Under the pieces are notes generated by a model. The model did not search any database, was not told the DNA's origin, and saw only the letters and a program-made list of their open reading frames with translations. Of a stretch of DNA of 64,000 nucleotides, positions 38,474-47,730 are shown one piece after another. Position 1 is the first letter of the stretch, and the number at the start of each line of letters is the position of its first letter. This DNA is from Bacillus sp. HNG (GTDB lineage Bacteria > Bacillota > Bacilli > Bacillales > Bacillaceae_L): contig NZ_QUQV01000005.1 of NCBI RefSeq assembly GCF_003400205.1, positions 186,001 to 250,000 on the forward strand, read 5' to 3'. A program made the translations under genes and the position numbers.

Positions 38474-39211
38474 CATTTGTTGTAATATTTTTTTCTCAAG
38501 CCTCGACACTTGTACTTGCGATATCCCCAACCTTGTCGCAACTTCTGATTGGGTTTGATCCTTATAATAGCGCAGGAAAACGATTAATCTCTCACGTTCA
38601 TCCAACTCGCGAATCGCTTCCTTTAGTGCTATTTTATCAAACCACTTTGTTTCATTATTATCCGCTATTTGATCAAGCAATGTAATCGGATCACCATCAT
38701 TTTCATATACGGTTTCGTGAATAGATGAAGGTGCTCGACTTGCCTCTTGGGCTAAAACAACATCCTCAGGAGTGATTTCTAAGTATTCCGCAATCTCCGC
38801 AATTGTTGGAACTCTACCGAACTGCTTTGACAGTTCATCCTTAGCTTTCCGGATTTTATTTCCGGTCTCCTTTAATGAACGACTCACCTTCACCGTTCCG
38901 TCGTCTCTAATAAAACGCTGGATTTCACCAATTATCATTGGTACAGCATAGGTTGAAAATTTAACATCATAGGATAAATCAAATTTATCGACAGACTTCA
39001 ATAATCCAATGCAGCCTATTTGAAACAAATCATCTGGTTCATAGCCTCGATTTAAAAATCGTTGTACAACAGACCAAACTAACCTCATGTTCTTCTGAAC
39101 GATTAAATCACGTGCTTCTTGTCGACCTTCTTGGCTGAGTTTGATTAAATTCTTAACCTCGTTGTCCTTTAAATACGTTTCACTATTGTTGTTCTTGACC
39201 TCCACATCCAT
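38453..39211 (-). CDS. sigF: Forespore sigma factor SigF
   Basis: About 252 residues from the ATG at 39211 (AAGGAG at good spacing). Region 2 contains DLFQIGCIGLLKSVDKFD and FSTYAVPMIIGEIQRFIRDD; region 4 ends with SEVATRLGISQVQVSRLEKKI. It is the first compartment-specific sigma factor, active in the forespore, and is held inactive by SpoIIAB. Third gene of the operon. Confidence 0.97.
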   Translation of the reverse strand: MDVEVKNNNSETYLKDNEVKNLIKLSQEGRQEARDLIVQKNMRLVWSVVQRFLNRGYEPDDLFQIGCIGLLKSVDKFDLSYDVKFSTYAVPMIIGEIQRFIRDDGTVKVSRSLKETGNKIRKAKDELSKQFGRVPTIAEIAEYLEITPEDVVLAQEASRAPSSIHETVYENDGDPITLLDQIADNNETKWFDKIALKEAIRELDERERLIVFLRYYKDQTQSEVATRLGISQVQVSRLEKKILQQMKDRMDV

Positions 39212-39223
39212 TGGCAAGTCTCC

Positions 39224-39664
39224 TTAATTGCATAACGCTTTACTCTTTGATAAATGCTTTGTTAGCCGTAATGTTGTACCTACGCATGAACCTGTTTCCA
39301 CTTCAAACTCATCCATGAAATTTTCCATAATTGTAAATCCCATACCTGATCGCTCAAGCTCTGGTTTTGTTGTAAACAATGGCTGCCTAGCTTCCTCGAG
39401 ATTGTTAATTCCAATTCCTTCATCTCTTATAGTGATATAGACTGTACTGTCTTCAATTTTGCATGAAATGTAAACAATCCCGCTTGGATCACTTTCATAT
39501 CCATGAATAATTGAGTTTGTTACGGCCTCTGAAACAACTGTCTTAATTTCAGTTAGTTCGTCTAAGGTTGGATCAAGTTGTGTGATAAACGCTGCTACTG
39601 CAACTCGTGCAAATGACTCATTTTGGCTAAGTGCTGAAAATTGAAGGTGCATTTCGTTTTTCAT
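39224..39664 (-). CDS. spoIIAB: Anti-sigma-F factor / serine kinase SpoIIAB
   Basis: 146 residues of the GHKL ATPase fold. The N box is [15 protein letters not shown], the G1 box is DEGIGI, and the G2-like block is [19 protein letters not shown]. It binds sigma-F and phosphorylates SpoIIAA. A TAATG overlap couples it to spoIIAA. Confidence 0.97.
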   Translation of the reverse strand: MKNEMHLQFSALSQNESFARVAVAAFITQLDPTLDELTEIKTVVSEAVTNSIIHGYESDPSGIVYISCKIEDSTVYITIRDEGIGINNLEEARQPLFTTKPELERSGMGFTIMENFMDEFEVETGSCVGTTLRLTKHLSKSKALCN

Positions 39665-40014
39665 TACGCCACCCCCAATGACTGAAGCGCAAAAGACTCA
39701 TCACGCTCTAACCGAATGATTTTGAAAAGACCAGACATTTCAAATAAACGTTCGACCTGTGGGGAAATAGAACAAACAACCATTTCTCCACCTAGATTCT
39801 TGATTTGCTTGTATCTTCCTAAAATAACACCTAATCCTGAGCTATCCATAAATGTCAGCTTTTCAAGATTTAATAAGATGTGATTAATTTGATTGCTTTC
39901 AATCGTATCTGTTACCTTTAATCGCAATTCATCAGCTGTATGATGGTCTAGCTCACCAGTAAGCCTAATACATAACACATTGTGTTTTACCTCAAGTTCA
40001 ATTCCAAGACTCAC
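39664..40014 (-). CDS. spoIIAA: Anti-anti-sigma factor SpoIIAA
   Basis: 116 residues of the STAS fold. The phospho-acceptor Ser58 lies in [18 protein letters not shown]. When dephosphorylated by SpoIIE it binds SpoIIAB and frees sigma-F. First gene of spoIIAA-spoIIAB-sigF; AAAGGAGG ribosome binding site. Confidence 0.97.
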   Translation of the reverse strand: MSLGIELEVKHNVLCIRLTGELDHHTADELRLKVTDTIESNQINHILLNLEKLTFMDSSGLGVILGRYKQIKNLGGEMVVCSISPQVERLFEMSGLFKIIRLERDESFALQSLGVA

Positions 40015-40099
40015 TTTACAATGCCTCCTTTAAATCGTATAGAGAGTCTTTTCGATATTCACATGAAAGAATCCTTCTTGATGACAAAACTAGTGTTCA

Positions 40100-40106
40100 T
40101 TCGGCA
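40100..40106 (-). promoter_or_regulatory. Possible Spo0A box upstream of spoIIAA
   Basis: TGCCGAA on the minus strand, 6 of 7 bases of the 0A box TGTCGAA, about 90 bp before spoIIAA. Spo0A activates spoIIA in B. subtilis. A second weak match, TATCGAA, lies at 40051-40057. I could not place the sigma-H promoter with confidence. Confidence 0.35.
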
Positions 40107-40127
40107 AAAAATACTGAAATGCGCAAA

Positions 40128-40190
40128 GGGCAGGTCTCTCGGTGATTAGCTTATGACCATAGGGCCGACGGCGCTGGAACTAGACATCAA
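40128..40190 (-). repeat. Dispersed Bacillus intergenic repeat, copy B
   Basis: On the minus strand it starts TGTCTAGTTCCAGCGCC and continues through GGTCATAAG to the GC-rich CCCTTTGCGC. It shares its 5' core with copy A at 20846-20870 but is longer. It lies between dacF and spoIIAA. Confidence 0.65.
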
Positions 40191-40203
40191 GAACCTTACA
40201 AAA

Positions 40204-41367
40204 TTATGGAGTTTTATTAAACGTTCCCATAGTCCGTTTAAATAATTTCCACCAACTCGCTGCATCGATGTCTTTCTCTGCGACAAGGGGGCTTTCACTT
40301 AAAACCTTTCCATCTTTTTTAATCACGAGTTTTCCAATTTTGTCACCTTTTTTTATCGGAGCTTTTAGCTTTTCATGAACAACCACTTCTTTTTGTACAT
40401 CATCAACTTTTTCACCTTTTTTCGTTAAAAGTGAAATAGGCTCAGATGTAACAAGTTTAATTTTCTTTTCACTTCCTTTACTTAATTTCGCTTCAGCAAC
40501 TTGCTGATTACGCTCATATAAAGGATGTGTCTTATACTGACTAAAACCAAAGTCGAGCATTTTTGTTACTTGTGCATTGCGTTCCTTCGGTGTTGGGGCT
40601 CCAAATATAACAGATATTAATCGCATATCCTCTTTTTCAGCAGTCGCTGTTAAACAATATTTTGCCTCTGTTGTAAAGCCTGTTTTTAATCCATCTACAC
40701 CTGGATAAAAGCGAACAAGGCGATTGGTATTTACAAGCCAAAATTTATTTTCGGAATCTTGACGTAAATAATCCTCATATTTACCAGTGAACTTAGTCAC
40801 TTCTTCATATTTCAGTAATTCCTTTGACATGATTGCCATGTCATGGGCAGAACTGTAATGATTTTCTGCAGGAAGGCCAGTTGGATTTTGAAATAATGTA
40901 TTTTTAAGACCTAATTCCTTCACCTTATTATTCATCATTTCAACAAAAGCTTCTTCTGAACCTGCTATCTTTTCTGCCATGGCAACTGAAGCATCATTGC
41001 CCGAACCAATAGCAATCCCTTTTAACATTTCCTCGACTGTCATTTCTTCGCCAGGCTCAAGGAATATTTGTGATCCTCCCATTGATGCGGCATGCTCACT
41101 TGTTCTAACTTTTTCAGAATAGGTGATACTACCTTTATCAAGGGCTTCCATGATTAACAGCATGGTCATGATTTTCGTCATGCTTGCTGGGGGAAGCTTT
41201 TCATCACTATTTTTTTCGTAAAGGATCTTCCCTGTATCACGTTCAATTAAAATTGCAGATTTTGCATTATTCGCTAAATCAACAGACGATTCCTGTGCAG
41301 AAGCGAAAGGGCTAATAGTAAAAATCATAATTGTTGAAAGTAACAGACTAATAAATACGCGTTTCAT
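40204..41367 (-). CDS. dacF: D-alanyl-D-alanine carboxypeptidase DacF
   Basis: About 387 residues from the ATG at 41367 (GGAGGG upstream); an upstream in-frame ATG at 41481 lies within the terminator region and is rejected. Signal peptide (about 2-24), S11 motifs SMTKIM, SGNDAS and KTGFTTEAKYCLT, then a PBP5 C-terminal domain. A forespore-expressed cortex carboxypeptidase, upstream of spoIIAA as in B. subtilis, where readthrough gives a second transcript of spoIIA. Confidence 0.95.
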   Translation of the reverse strand: MKRVFISLLLSTIMIFTISPFASAQESSVDLANNAKSAILIERDTGKILYEKNSDEKLPPASMTKIMTMLLIMEALDKGSITYSEKVRTSEHAASMGGSQIFLEPGEEMTVEEMLKGIAIGSGNDASVAMAEKIAGSEEAFVEMMNNKVKELGLKNTLFQNPTGLPAENHYSSAHDMAIMSKELLKYEEVTKFTGKYEDYLRQDSENKFWLVNTNRLVRFYPGVDGLKTGFTTEAKYCLTATAEKEDMRLISVIFGAPTPKERNAQVTKMLDFGFSQYKTHPLYERNQQVAEAKLSKGSEKKIKLVTSEPISLLTKKGEKVDDVQKEVVVHEKLKAPIKKGDKIGKLVIKKDGKVLSESPLVAEKDIDAASWWKLFKRTMGTFNKTP

Positions 41368-41429
41368 CCCAAACCCTCCATTCTTTATACTTTCCCATTT
41401 TTTCCAACAAATAAAAAAATATACATTTA

Positions 41430-41455
41430 AAAAAGGTCCTTTGAGGTAAAAGGAC
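41430..41455 (-). terminator. Second terminator downstream of pdp
   Basis: Arms GTCCTTT and AAAGGAC with a T6 tail on the minus strand; a tandem partner of the hairpin at 41459-41491. Confidence 0.75.
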
Positions 41456-41458
41456 ATA

Positions 41459-41491
41459 AAAAAATCCGAGGAATATTTCATCCTCGGATTG
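41459..41491 (-). terminator. Terminator of drm-punA-pdp
   Basis: 10-bp arms AATCCGAGGA and TCCTCGGATT with an 8-base loop and a T7 tail on the minus strand. Confidence 0.92.
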
Positions 41492-41495
41492 TGAT

Positions 41496-42797
41496 TTACG
41501 ATATTTTATCAATGATTAATGTAGGTGGTTTTACTGGATTTGATGAAATCGATATACTTTCAGATAATTTCTTTTTGATTTCAGCAATATCTTCAAAATT
41601 ACTATGAATCGTGACAAGGCTATCTCCTTTTAAAACCTTATCACCTATTTTTTTCCTAAGAACAAGCCCAACCGCCAAATCAATTGATGATTCCTTTGTT
41701 GCTCTTCCTGCACCTAGAAGCATTGCCGCAGTACCGATGGAATCGGCAATAATACCTGAGACATATCCATCAGACTCTGCTTCAAACTCAAATTGATATT
41801 TTGCTTTTGGAAGCATTTCAGGTGAATCTACGACAGAAGCATCTCCACCTTGTGATGATAAAAATGTTTTAAAGGTTTCTAATGCTTTTCCATTTTTGAT
41901 GGATTCCTCAAGCAGACTTCTTGCTTCTTCAATTGAATTCGCTTTTTTTCCTAGTACGACCATTTGGCTTCCTAAAACGAGACAAAGCTCTTGCAGGTCA
42001 GCAGGACCTTCTCCTCTTAACGTGTCAATCGCTTCTTTTACCTCAAGCGCATTACCAATCGCAAACCCAAGCGGCTGACTCATATCTGAAATAATGGCCA
42101 TCGTATTTCTGCCCACATTATTCCCAATATCAACCATTGTTTTAGCCAATTCTTTTGCATCATCTAAATCCTTCATAAAAGCACCTGCGCCAGTTTTTAC
42201 ATCTAAGACAATCGCATCTGCTCCTGCCGCAATTTTCTTACTCATAATTGAACTAGCGATTAATGGGATGCTGTTTACAGTCGCCGTTACATCCCGCAAT
42301 GCATAAAGCTTTTTATCTGCAGGTGTTAGGTTCCCACTTTGCCCTATGACAGCAACCTTATTTTGATTGACGAGACGAATAAAGTCTTCATTATTAATTT
42401 CAACATGAAAGCCAGAAACAGATTCGAGCTTATCAATCGTTCCACCTGTATGACCAAGGCCACGACCTGACATTTTTGCTACCGGTACCCCAACAGATGC
42501 AACTAGTGGAGCAAGTACTAATGTAGTTGTATCACCAACACCACCTGTACTATGTTTGTCTACTTTGACTCCTTCAATCCCTGAGAGGTCAATTGTATCG
42601 CCAGATTGAACCATTGCCATTGTGAAATCTGCTTGTTCTTGTTTTGTCATTCCAGTAAAAAAGACTGCCATCGTAAAAGCACTCATTTGATAGTCAGGAA
42701 TTTCACCTTTCGTATAACCATCTACCACAAATGAAATTTCCTCTGACGTTAATTCCATTCCATCACGTTTTTTTTCAATTAAGTCAACCATTCTCAT
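41496..42797 (-). CDS. pdp: Pyrimidine-nucleoside phosphorylase
   Basis: 433 residues. The family signature [17 protein letters not shown] and the phosphate-binding [14 protein letters not shown] are both present, with the usual three-domain length. It splits uridine, deoxyuridine and thymidine to base and (deoxy)ribose-1-phosphate. Third gene of a nucleoside catabolic operon with drm and punA; in B. subtilis pdp is at another locus. Confidence 0.96.
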   Translation of the reverse strand: MRMVDLIEKKRDGMELTSEEISFVVDGYTKGEIPDYQMSAFTMAVFFTGMTKQEQADFTMAMVQSGDTIDLSGIEGVKVDKHSTGGVGDTTTLVLAPLVASVGVPVAKMSGRGLGHTGGTIDKLESVSGFHVEINNEDFIRLVNQNKVAVIGQSGNLTPADKKLYALRDVTATVNSIPLIASSIMSKKIAAGADAIVLDVKTGAGAFMKDLDDAKELAKTMVDIGNNVGRNTMAIISDMSQPLGFAIGNALEVKEAIDTLRGEGPADLQELCLVLGSQMVVLGKKANSIEEARSLLEESIKNGKALETFKTFLSSQGGDASVVDSPEMLPKAKYQFEFEAESDGYVSGIIADSIGTAAMLLGAGRATKESSIDLAVGLVLRKKIGDKVLKGDSLVTIHSNFEDIAEIKKKLSESISISSNPVKPPTLIIDKIS

Positions 42798-42821
42798 TAT
42801 TTTTCACCTTTTTCTTGTGAC

Positions 42822-43634
42822 TTACATTTTCTTCACAATTTGTTTAACAAGAGATAAAAAGTCAGTTTTTACTTTTTCTGTTGTTTCAATTACTTCATCA
42901 TGGGTAAGAGGCTGATCTAAAATACCTGCTGCCATATTTGAGATACAGGAAATGCCAAGTACCTTTAAATTCGCATGGCGAGCGATAATCACTTCAGGAA
43001 CAGTAGACATTCCCACCGCATCCCCACCTAATGTTCGTAGCATTTTAATTTCCGCTGGTGTTTCGTAAGAAGGTCCTGTCATTCCAACATATACCCCTTC
43101 TTGAATGGTTATATTCAGTTCATTCGCTACGTCCCTTGCAAGTGTACGAAGTTCTTTTGTATACGCTTCTGACATATCCGGAAATCTTGCTCCGACCTTT
43201 GAATCATTTGGACCAATCAATGGGTTTTGCCCAAAATTAATATGATCGGTAATAATCATTAAATCCCCTGGTTGGAATGATTCATTCACTCCACCCGCTG
43301 CGTTTGTAACAATTAAACTCGTTACACCAAGTTCTTTCATCACACGAATAGGGAACGTAACCTTATCGAGAGTATATCCCTCATAAAAATGAAATCGTCC
43401 TTGCATGGCAACAACTGATTTTCCTTGTAATGTACCAAATACAAGTTGTCCGGCATGACCTTCCACAGTTGATACAGGAAACTCTGGAATTTGGTCATAT
43501 GGGACTTTGATTGGATTTTCAATTTCATCAGCCAACACGCCTAAACCTGAACCTAAAATCAAACCAATTTCAGGGGCACTCGGGCTTTTTTCCTTTAAGA
43601 ATTGTGAAGCTCTTTCTATAATTGATTTATCCAT
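42822..43634 (-). CDS. punA: Purine nucleoside phosphorylase (trimeric PNP type)
   Basis: 270 residues of the PNP type I family: GSGLGVLADEIE phosphate loop, VEGHAGQLVFG, QGRFHFYEGY, VTNAAGGVNESF and the substrate Asn/Glu region MTGPSYETPAEIKM. It cleaves inosine and guanosine (and deoxy forms) to base and pentose-1-phosphate, which Drm then converts. Also called pupG. Starts 2 bases after drm ends. Confidence 0.96.
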   Translation of the reverse strand: MDKSIIERASQFLKEKSPSAPEIGLILGSGLGVLADEIENPIKVPYDQIPEFPVSTVEGHAGQLVFGTLQGKSVVAMQGRFHFYEGYTLDKVTFPIRVMKELGVTSLIVTNAAGGVNESFQPGDLMIITDHINFGQNPLIGPNDSKVGARFPDMSEAYTKELRTLARDVANELNITIQEGVYVGMTGPSYETPAEIKMLRTLGGDAVGMSTVPEVIIARHANLKVLGISCISNMAAGILDQPLTHDEVIETTEKVKTDFLSLVKQIVKKM

Positions 43635-43636
43635 TC

Positions 43637-44830
43637 CTATATTCCCCCATTAATCTCTGAAAGAAAACTCTTTCCATGTTTAGGTAATGTTACATTAAAA
43701 TTATCCGCGACTGTTGCTCCAATGTCTGCAAATGTTGTTCGTAATGGTAATTCCTTACCACCATTCATTTTTTTGTTATATACCAATAACGGAACATATT
43801 CTCTTGTATGATCGGTTCCAGTATGTACTGGGTCATTACCGTGATCTGCTGTAATGATTAATAAATCATCATCGGTTAGTTTTTCAAATACCTCAGGTAA
43901 ACGTGCGTCATACTCCTCTAGAGCATTTCCATACCCTTTTGGATCGCGGCGATGTCCAAATAATGCATCAAAATCAACTAGATTTACAAAGCTTAAGCCT
44001 GTAAAATCCATATTTAGGGTTTGTACTAACTTATCCATACCATCCATATTTGATTTGGTACGCAATGCTTGTGTAACGCCTTCTCCATCATAAATATCTG
44101 AAATTTTTCCGATTGCAATCACATCAAAACCTTGATCACTTAATTCATTCATAACTGTAGGTTCAAATGGTTTTAATGCATAGTCATGCCTGTTTGGTGT
44201 TCTTGTAAAATTGCCAGGTTCCCCAACAAATGGACGAGCAATAACACGTCCAACCATATACTTTTCATCAAGGGTTAACTCACGTGCAATTTCACAAATT
44301 TTATATTGCTCTTCTAAGGGTACAATTTCTTCATGTGCTGCGATTTGCAAAACAGAATCTGCAGATGTGTAGATGATCAATTTTCCTGTTTTCATATGTT
44401 CTTCGCCAAGTTCATCGATAATGGCGGTTCCGGATGCTGGCTTATTCCCTAAAACTCCTCGTCCAGTTCGTCTTTCAAGTTCATCTAATAATTCCTTTGG
44501 AAATCCATCCGGAAAAACTTGAAAAGGCGTTTCAATATGTAAGCCCATGATTTCCCAATGTCCTGTCATCGTGTCTTTTCCATTAGAGGCCTCTTGCATT
44601 TTCGTGTAGTATGCTAGTGGCTGTTCTTGAACAGGAATTCCTTTTATTTCTCGAATGTTGCTCAAACCTAACTTTGCCATATTCGGCATATGTAGACCAT
44701 TCATTTCTTCCGCAATATGTCCTAATGTATCTGAACCCTCATCACCAAATTTTTTAGCATCTGGTGCTTCTCCGATTCCAACAGAATCCATAACAATTAA
44801 GAAGATCCGTTTGTATGTATAAGTAGACAT
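43637..44830 (-). CDS. drm: Phosphopentomutase
   Basis: About 397 residues from the ATG at 44830 (GGGAGGG upstream). It belongs to the alkaline-phosphatase superfamily: [13 protein letters not shown] (metal Asp), the nucleophile Thr in [10 protein letters not shown], and [19 protein letters not shown] (metal Asp/His). It interconverts (deoxy)ribose-1-phosphate and -5-phosphate, linking nucleoside breakdown to central metabolism. Also called deoB. A sigma-A promoter and an inverted repeat lie upstream. Confidence 0.96.
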   Translation of the reverse strand: MSTYTYKRIFLIVMDSVGIGEAPDAKKFGDEGSDTLGHIAEEMNGLHMPNMAKLGLSNIREIKGIPVQEQPLAYYTKMQEASNGKDTMTGHWEIMGLHIETPFQVFPDGFPKELLDELERRTGRGVLGNKPASGTAIIDELGEEHMKTGKLIIYTSADSVLQIAAHEEIVPLEEQYKICEIARELTLDEKYMVGRVIARPFVGEPGNFTRTPNRHDYALKPFEPTVMNELSDQGFDVIAIGKISDIYDGEGVTQALRTKSNMDGMDKLVQTLNMDFTGLSFVNLVDFDALFGHRRDPKGYGNALEEYDARLPEVFEKLTDDDLLIITADHGNDPVHTGTDHTREYVPLLVYNKKMNGGKELPLRTTFADIGATVADNFNVTLPKHGKSFLSEINGGI

Positions 44831-44910
44831 GTAGTTCCCTCCCAAAGTATTCTATGAAGTATTTTCCCCTTCTAGTTGCAACTTACTCAATTTTTCACAT
44901 ATGTTTGATG

Positions 44911-44924
44911 GTCAGAAGTCTGAC
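44911..44924. promoter_or_regulatory. Candidate operator of the drm-punA-pdp operon
   Basis: Inverted repeat GTCAGA-AG-TCTGAC placed just downstream of the -10 box, overlapping the expected transcription start. The position suits repression. The cognate regulator is not known. Confidence 0.4.
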
Positions 44925-44931
44925 ATCTTTG

Positions 44932-44960
44932 AGTATAAGGGTGTGGTTTATTCTTTTCAA
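44932..44960 (-). promoter_or_regulatory. Sigma-A promoter of drm-punA-pdp
   Basis: Minus strand: TTGAAA (44960-44955), a 17-base spacer and TATACT (44937-44932). Confidence 0.75.
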
Positions 44961-45006
44961 GTAAATTCACAAGAGTATTAGCAAAAATTGTTAACATTTT
45001 TTGACG

Positions 45007-45030
45007 AAAAAAGCCAGACGTATTGTCTAG
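45007..45030 (-). terminator. Weak terminator after xerD
   Basis: A 6-bp stem CTAGAC/GTCTGG (one U-G) with a 5-base loop and a T6 tail on the minus strand. Confidence 0.5.
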
Positions 45031-45047
45031 CAATCTATTAATCATTA

Positions 45048-45938
45048 TTAGGCGCGAGGATGATAGTTTCTATATACATCCTTCAGGCGTGTTTTTGTGA
45101 CATGTGTATAAATTTGTGTCGTTGAAATGTCTGCGTGACCAAGCATTTCCTGCACGGCTCGAAGGTCAGCCCCATTTTCTAAAAGGTGTGTCGCAAATGA
45201 ATGACGAAGCGTATGTGGGGTTAATTCCTTTTCAATACGGGCATCATTTGCGATTTTCTTCAAATTTTTCCAGAATCCTTGTCTTGTCATACGATTCCCA
45301 TGATGATTCACAAAAAAGGCGTCCGTTTTCTTTTGCTTCACTAGTTGACCACGACCATTTTCTAAATATGCCTGCAATGCCTTCGTCGCAACACTGCCGA
45401 GTGGAACAATACGTTCCTTATTTCCTTTTCCAAGGCAGCGAATAAACCCCATTGATAAGTGAATATCAGCTAAATTTAAGTTAATGAGCTCACTCACACG
45501 AAGCCCTGTCGCATATAAAAGCTCTAGCATTGCTTTATCACGTATACCAAACGGATTGTCCAATTTTGGTGCATCCAATAAAGCCTCTACTTCAGAAATA
45601 TTTAATACTTTCGGTAGAGTACGCTCTGCCTGCGGTGTCTCGATCTGTTCTGTAGGATCATGGTCAGTTACTTTTTCACGAAACAAAAACTTATGAAAAG
45701 AACGGATTGATGCTATATGTCTAGCCAAGGTTCTTGATGAATTTCCTTGTTCCTTTAAGTGCTTCAAAAAATGAATGACTTGTAAACGGTTTACATCATT
45801 AAAGGATGAGATATTTTCAACCTTGGTTACATATTGATAATATTTTTTGAGATCCCGTTCATAGGACTTTACTGTATTGGTAGCTAGTCTTCTTTCGACA
45901 ACTAGGTAATGCAAATAATCCTTCACTTGATCTTCCAC
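45048..45938 (-). CDS. xerD: Site-specific tyrosine recombinase XerD (RipX)
   Basis: 296 residues. A SAM-like N-terminal core-binding domain is followed by the catalytic domain with Arg in [15 protein letters not shown], His-x-x-Arg in [15 protein letters not shown], His in LGHADIS, and the nucleophile Tyr in TTQIYTHVT. With its CodV/XerC partner it resolves chromosome dimers at dif. B. subtilis ripX is at the same place, downstream of yqzK and fur. Confidence 0.96.
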   Translation of the reverse strand: MEDQVKDYLHYLVVERRLATNTVKSYERDLKKYYQYVTKVENISSFNDVNRLQVIHFLKHLKEQGNSSRTLARHIASIRSFHKFLFREKVTDHDPTEQIETPQAERTLPKVLNISEVEALLDAPKLDNPFGIRDKAMLELLYATGLRVSELINLNLADIHLSMGFIRCLGKGNKERIVPLGSVATKALQAYLENGRGQLVKQKKTDAFFVNHHGNRMTRQGFWKNLKKIANDARIEKELTPHTLRHSFATHLLENGADLRAVQEMLGHADISTTQIYTHVTKTRLKDVYRNYHPRA

Positions 45939-45944
45939 TAGACT

Positions 45945-46172
45945 CTACTCCCCATTTCGGTAAAAAAACACTAATCGGTCCAACAGGCCATTCTCCTTTT
46001 CTTCAATCATCGAAGTAGCCTTTACTGAGGACCCTTCTGGTTCATCATATTTGTGGTAATTTTGATATTCCTCATTAACCCATATAATACCATAATAAAA
46101 AAGAATTGTGCATCCAGTAAACAATACAAAAACCTTTAATGTATCATATACAACGCGAAACCATTGTCCCAT
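45945..46172 (-). CDS. yqzK: YqzK family small membrane protein (DUF4227)
   Basis: A 75-residue protein with one transmembrane helix (about 9-30) and an acidic/charged C-terminal tail. Bacillus yqzK lies between fur and ripX, as here. Six bases separate it from xerD, so they are probably co-transcribed. Function unknown. Confidence 0.85.
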   Translation of the reverse strand: MGQWFRVVYDTLKVFVLFTGCTILFYYGIIWVNEEYQNYHKYDEPEGSSVKATSMIEEKENGLLDRLVFFYRNGE

Positions 46173-46331
46173 CTAGTAATCCTCCAATTCCATTGTTATT
46201 AGAAGATATGCCAAATTCACATGGTTTTATACACGCTTATCCCATTTTTTTATATTTCTTTCCCTTTATCGCACACTACTACATTAGATAAAGCTAGAAG
46301 CATTTGATTTCCCTATTAATTTATGAAAATC

Positions 46332-46361
46332 AAAAAAACCCTTTTCTCGAAAGGAAAAGGG
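46332..46361 (-). terminator. Terminator of fur
   Basis: Arms CCCTTTT and AAAAGGG with a 9-base loop and a T7 tail on the minus strand, 4 bases past the fur stop. Confidence 0.85.
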
Positions 46362-46365
46362 TCGT

Positions 46366-46836
46366 TTATTTAAGAAGATCTGTTTCTTCTTTTGCTACTT
46401 TATCATGACAACGATGACAAATACCATGGAAAGTTAAACGATGGTCTTTAATAATAAAATTCCAATTCTTTTCAACGATTTCTTCAACATCCTCAAGTAA
46501 ATCTTCTTGAATTTCGTCGACTGCCCCACATTCGATACATACAAGATGATGATGAAAATGTGCAGCACCTTCTTGGCGAAGGTCATACCTGGATACACCA
46601 TCTCCGAAATTTATTTTATCAACAATTTTTAATTCGGTAAGTAATTCAAGTGTTCGATAAACAGTTGCTAAGCCGATTTCAGGCGACTTTTCTTTTACAA
46701 GGAGGTAGACATCTTCGGCACTTAAATGGTCCTCTTCATGTTCAAGCAGTACCCGAACGGTCGCCTCACGCTGTGGTGTAAGCTTATAACTTGATGAATG
46801 CAACTGTTTTTTTATACGATCGATCCGATTTTCCAT
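46366..46836 (-). CDS. fur: Ferric uptake repressor Fur
   Basis: About 156 residues from the ATG at 46836; GGGAGGG precedes it, and an in-frame ATG at 46860 lies within a few bases of the predicted transcription start. Winged helix (TPQREATVRVLLEHEEDHLSAEDV, cited in part as QREATVRVLLEHEEDHLSA), the HHHL metal site in AAHFHHHLVCIECG, and two structural zinc pairs (CIEC and CHRC). A PerR or Zur paralogue would look similar; synteny with xerD-yqzK supports Fur. It represses iron-uptake genes. Confidence 0.92.
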   Translation of the reverse strand: MENRIDRIKKQLHSSSYKLTPQREATVRVLLEHEEDHLSAEDVYLLVKEKSPEIGLATVYRTLELLTELKIVDKINFGDGVSRYDLRQEGAAHFHHHLVCIECGAVDEIQEDLLEDVEEIVEKNWNFIIKDHRLTFHGICHRCHDKVAKEETDLLK

Positions 46837-46869
46837 GTAAAACTTTCCCTCCCTCGCCATTACCTCATT

Positions 46870-46898
46870 ATTATATCAGAAGAAGGGGCACTGTCCAA
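46870..46898 (-). promoter_or_regulatory. Sigma-A promoter of fur
   Basis: Minus strand: TTGGAC (46898-46893), 17-base spacer, TATAAT (46875-46870). Confidence 0.85.
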
Positions 46899-46913
46899 AT
46901 AAAATAATTATAA
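46899..46913 (-). promoter_or_regulatory. PerR-box-like operator abutting the fur -35
   Basis: TTATAATTATTTTAT on the minus strand matches 12 of 14 defined bases of the Per box TTATAATnATTATAA and ends where the -35 begins. In B. subtilis fur is in the PerR regulon, so the site is plausible. AT-rich surroundings reduce its weight. Confidence 0.45.
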
Positions 46914-46950
46914 ATAATAAGAAGTAACCATTATTAATTAATAACGATTC

Positions 46951-47598
46951 TTATTTATTAACCACATCAATTATTTCTTTCATTAGAACTGGAGAAGCGA
47001 ATGCCTCTATAGCTGAAGCCATTAAAATGACGAAACTTACACCAATCATCAATAGCGAATATCGAGTCAACAGTTGTAAAACAGGTTCGTTCATTCGTTT
47101 CATAAATTGCTGTCGGATCATTTTTAGTGAGAATGCGACAGCGACTGTTCCGACGATAATAAATGTTGGAATGATTAATAGATTTTGTGGAAGTACGGAA
47201 ACAAATGATAAGAGAAACCCGCTCCAGCCCATTTGATTGACGAGAAAGCCAACCGTAAATCCGACAACAACCCCTTTTAGAAATAACAGAATTAAGATAA
47301 TGGGCAGCCCGATAATGGAGATCCCCAGAATCCACATGAGTCCGACATATTTTAGGTTATGAAGGATGCTCTGTTTGAACATATCGGTCGAATTGGCATA
47401 AGTTCCTTCAGAGACCTCTCCAAAAAATCGACTTAAATAGAAAAAGAGGTCTTCTTTTTGACTTGGGTTTAAGCTGTTTACGACAATTGCTCCAAAGATG
47501 ACACCCATTAGGAATAGTACGGAAATAAATAAATATATGGATGAATGTTCACGAAAATGGTTAACGACAATTGTTTTATATGGTTGTTGCTTTCTCAT
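46951..47598 (-). CDS. spoIIM: Stage II sporulation protein M
   Basis: A 215-residue membrane protein with about five transmembrane helices ([19 protein letters not shown] first; [20 protein letters not shown] central). It is one of the DMP proteins, with SpoIID and SpoIIP, which drive engulfment and septal peptidoglycan removal. Transcribed by sigma-E in the mother cell; a sigma-E-like promoter lies upstream. Confidence 0.95.
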   Translation of the reverse strand: MRKQQPYKTIVVNHFREHSSIYLFISVLFLMGVIFGAIVVNSLNPSQKEDLFFYLSRFFGEVSEGTYANSTDMFKQSILHNLKYVGLMWILGISIIGLPIILILLFLKGVVVGFTVGFLVNQMGWSGFLLSFVSVLPQNLLIIPTFIIVGTVAVAFSLKMIRQQFMKRMNEPVLQLLTRYSLLMIGVSFVILMASAIEAFASPVLMKEIIDVVNK

Positions 47599-47628
47599 CT
47601 ATCGTTCCTCCTATCAATCTTCTAGTAG

Positions 47629-47657
47629 ATTCTATGAGGGAAAATAGATTTCTATGA
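47629..47657 (-). promoter_or_regulatory. Candidate sigma-E promoter of spoIIM
   Basis: Minus strand: TCATAGA (47657-47651), 14-base spacer, CATAGAAT (47636-47629), 7 of 8 with CATACAnT. Confidence 0.6.
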
Positions 47658-47704
47658 CAACTTGGCCAAAACTATTTCTAGTGATTCGCCACTCTCATTA
47701 AATA

Positions 47705-47730
47705 GAAAAAGACCCCTTTTATTCGGAGTC
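47705..47730 (-). terminator. Terminator overlapping the yqxK stop
   Basis: Minus strand stem GACTCC/GGGGTC (one U-G) with an 8-base loop followed by TTTTTC. Confidence 0.6.

Noticed and set aside
41368-41481. 38 extra N-terminal codons of DacF
   Set aside because: They overlap the pdp terminators, and the signal peptide begins at 41367, right after GGAGGG.
44846-45047. dif site near xerD
   Set aside because: No 28-bp dif-like sequence could be recognised, and dif is usually near the terminus, not beside xerD.
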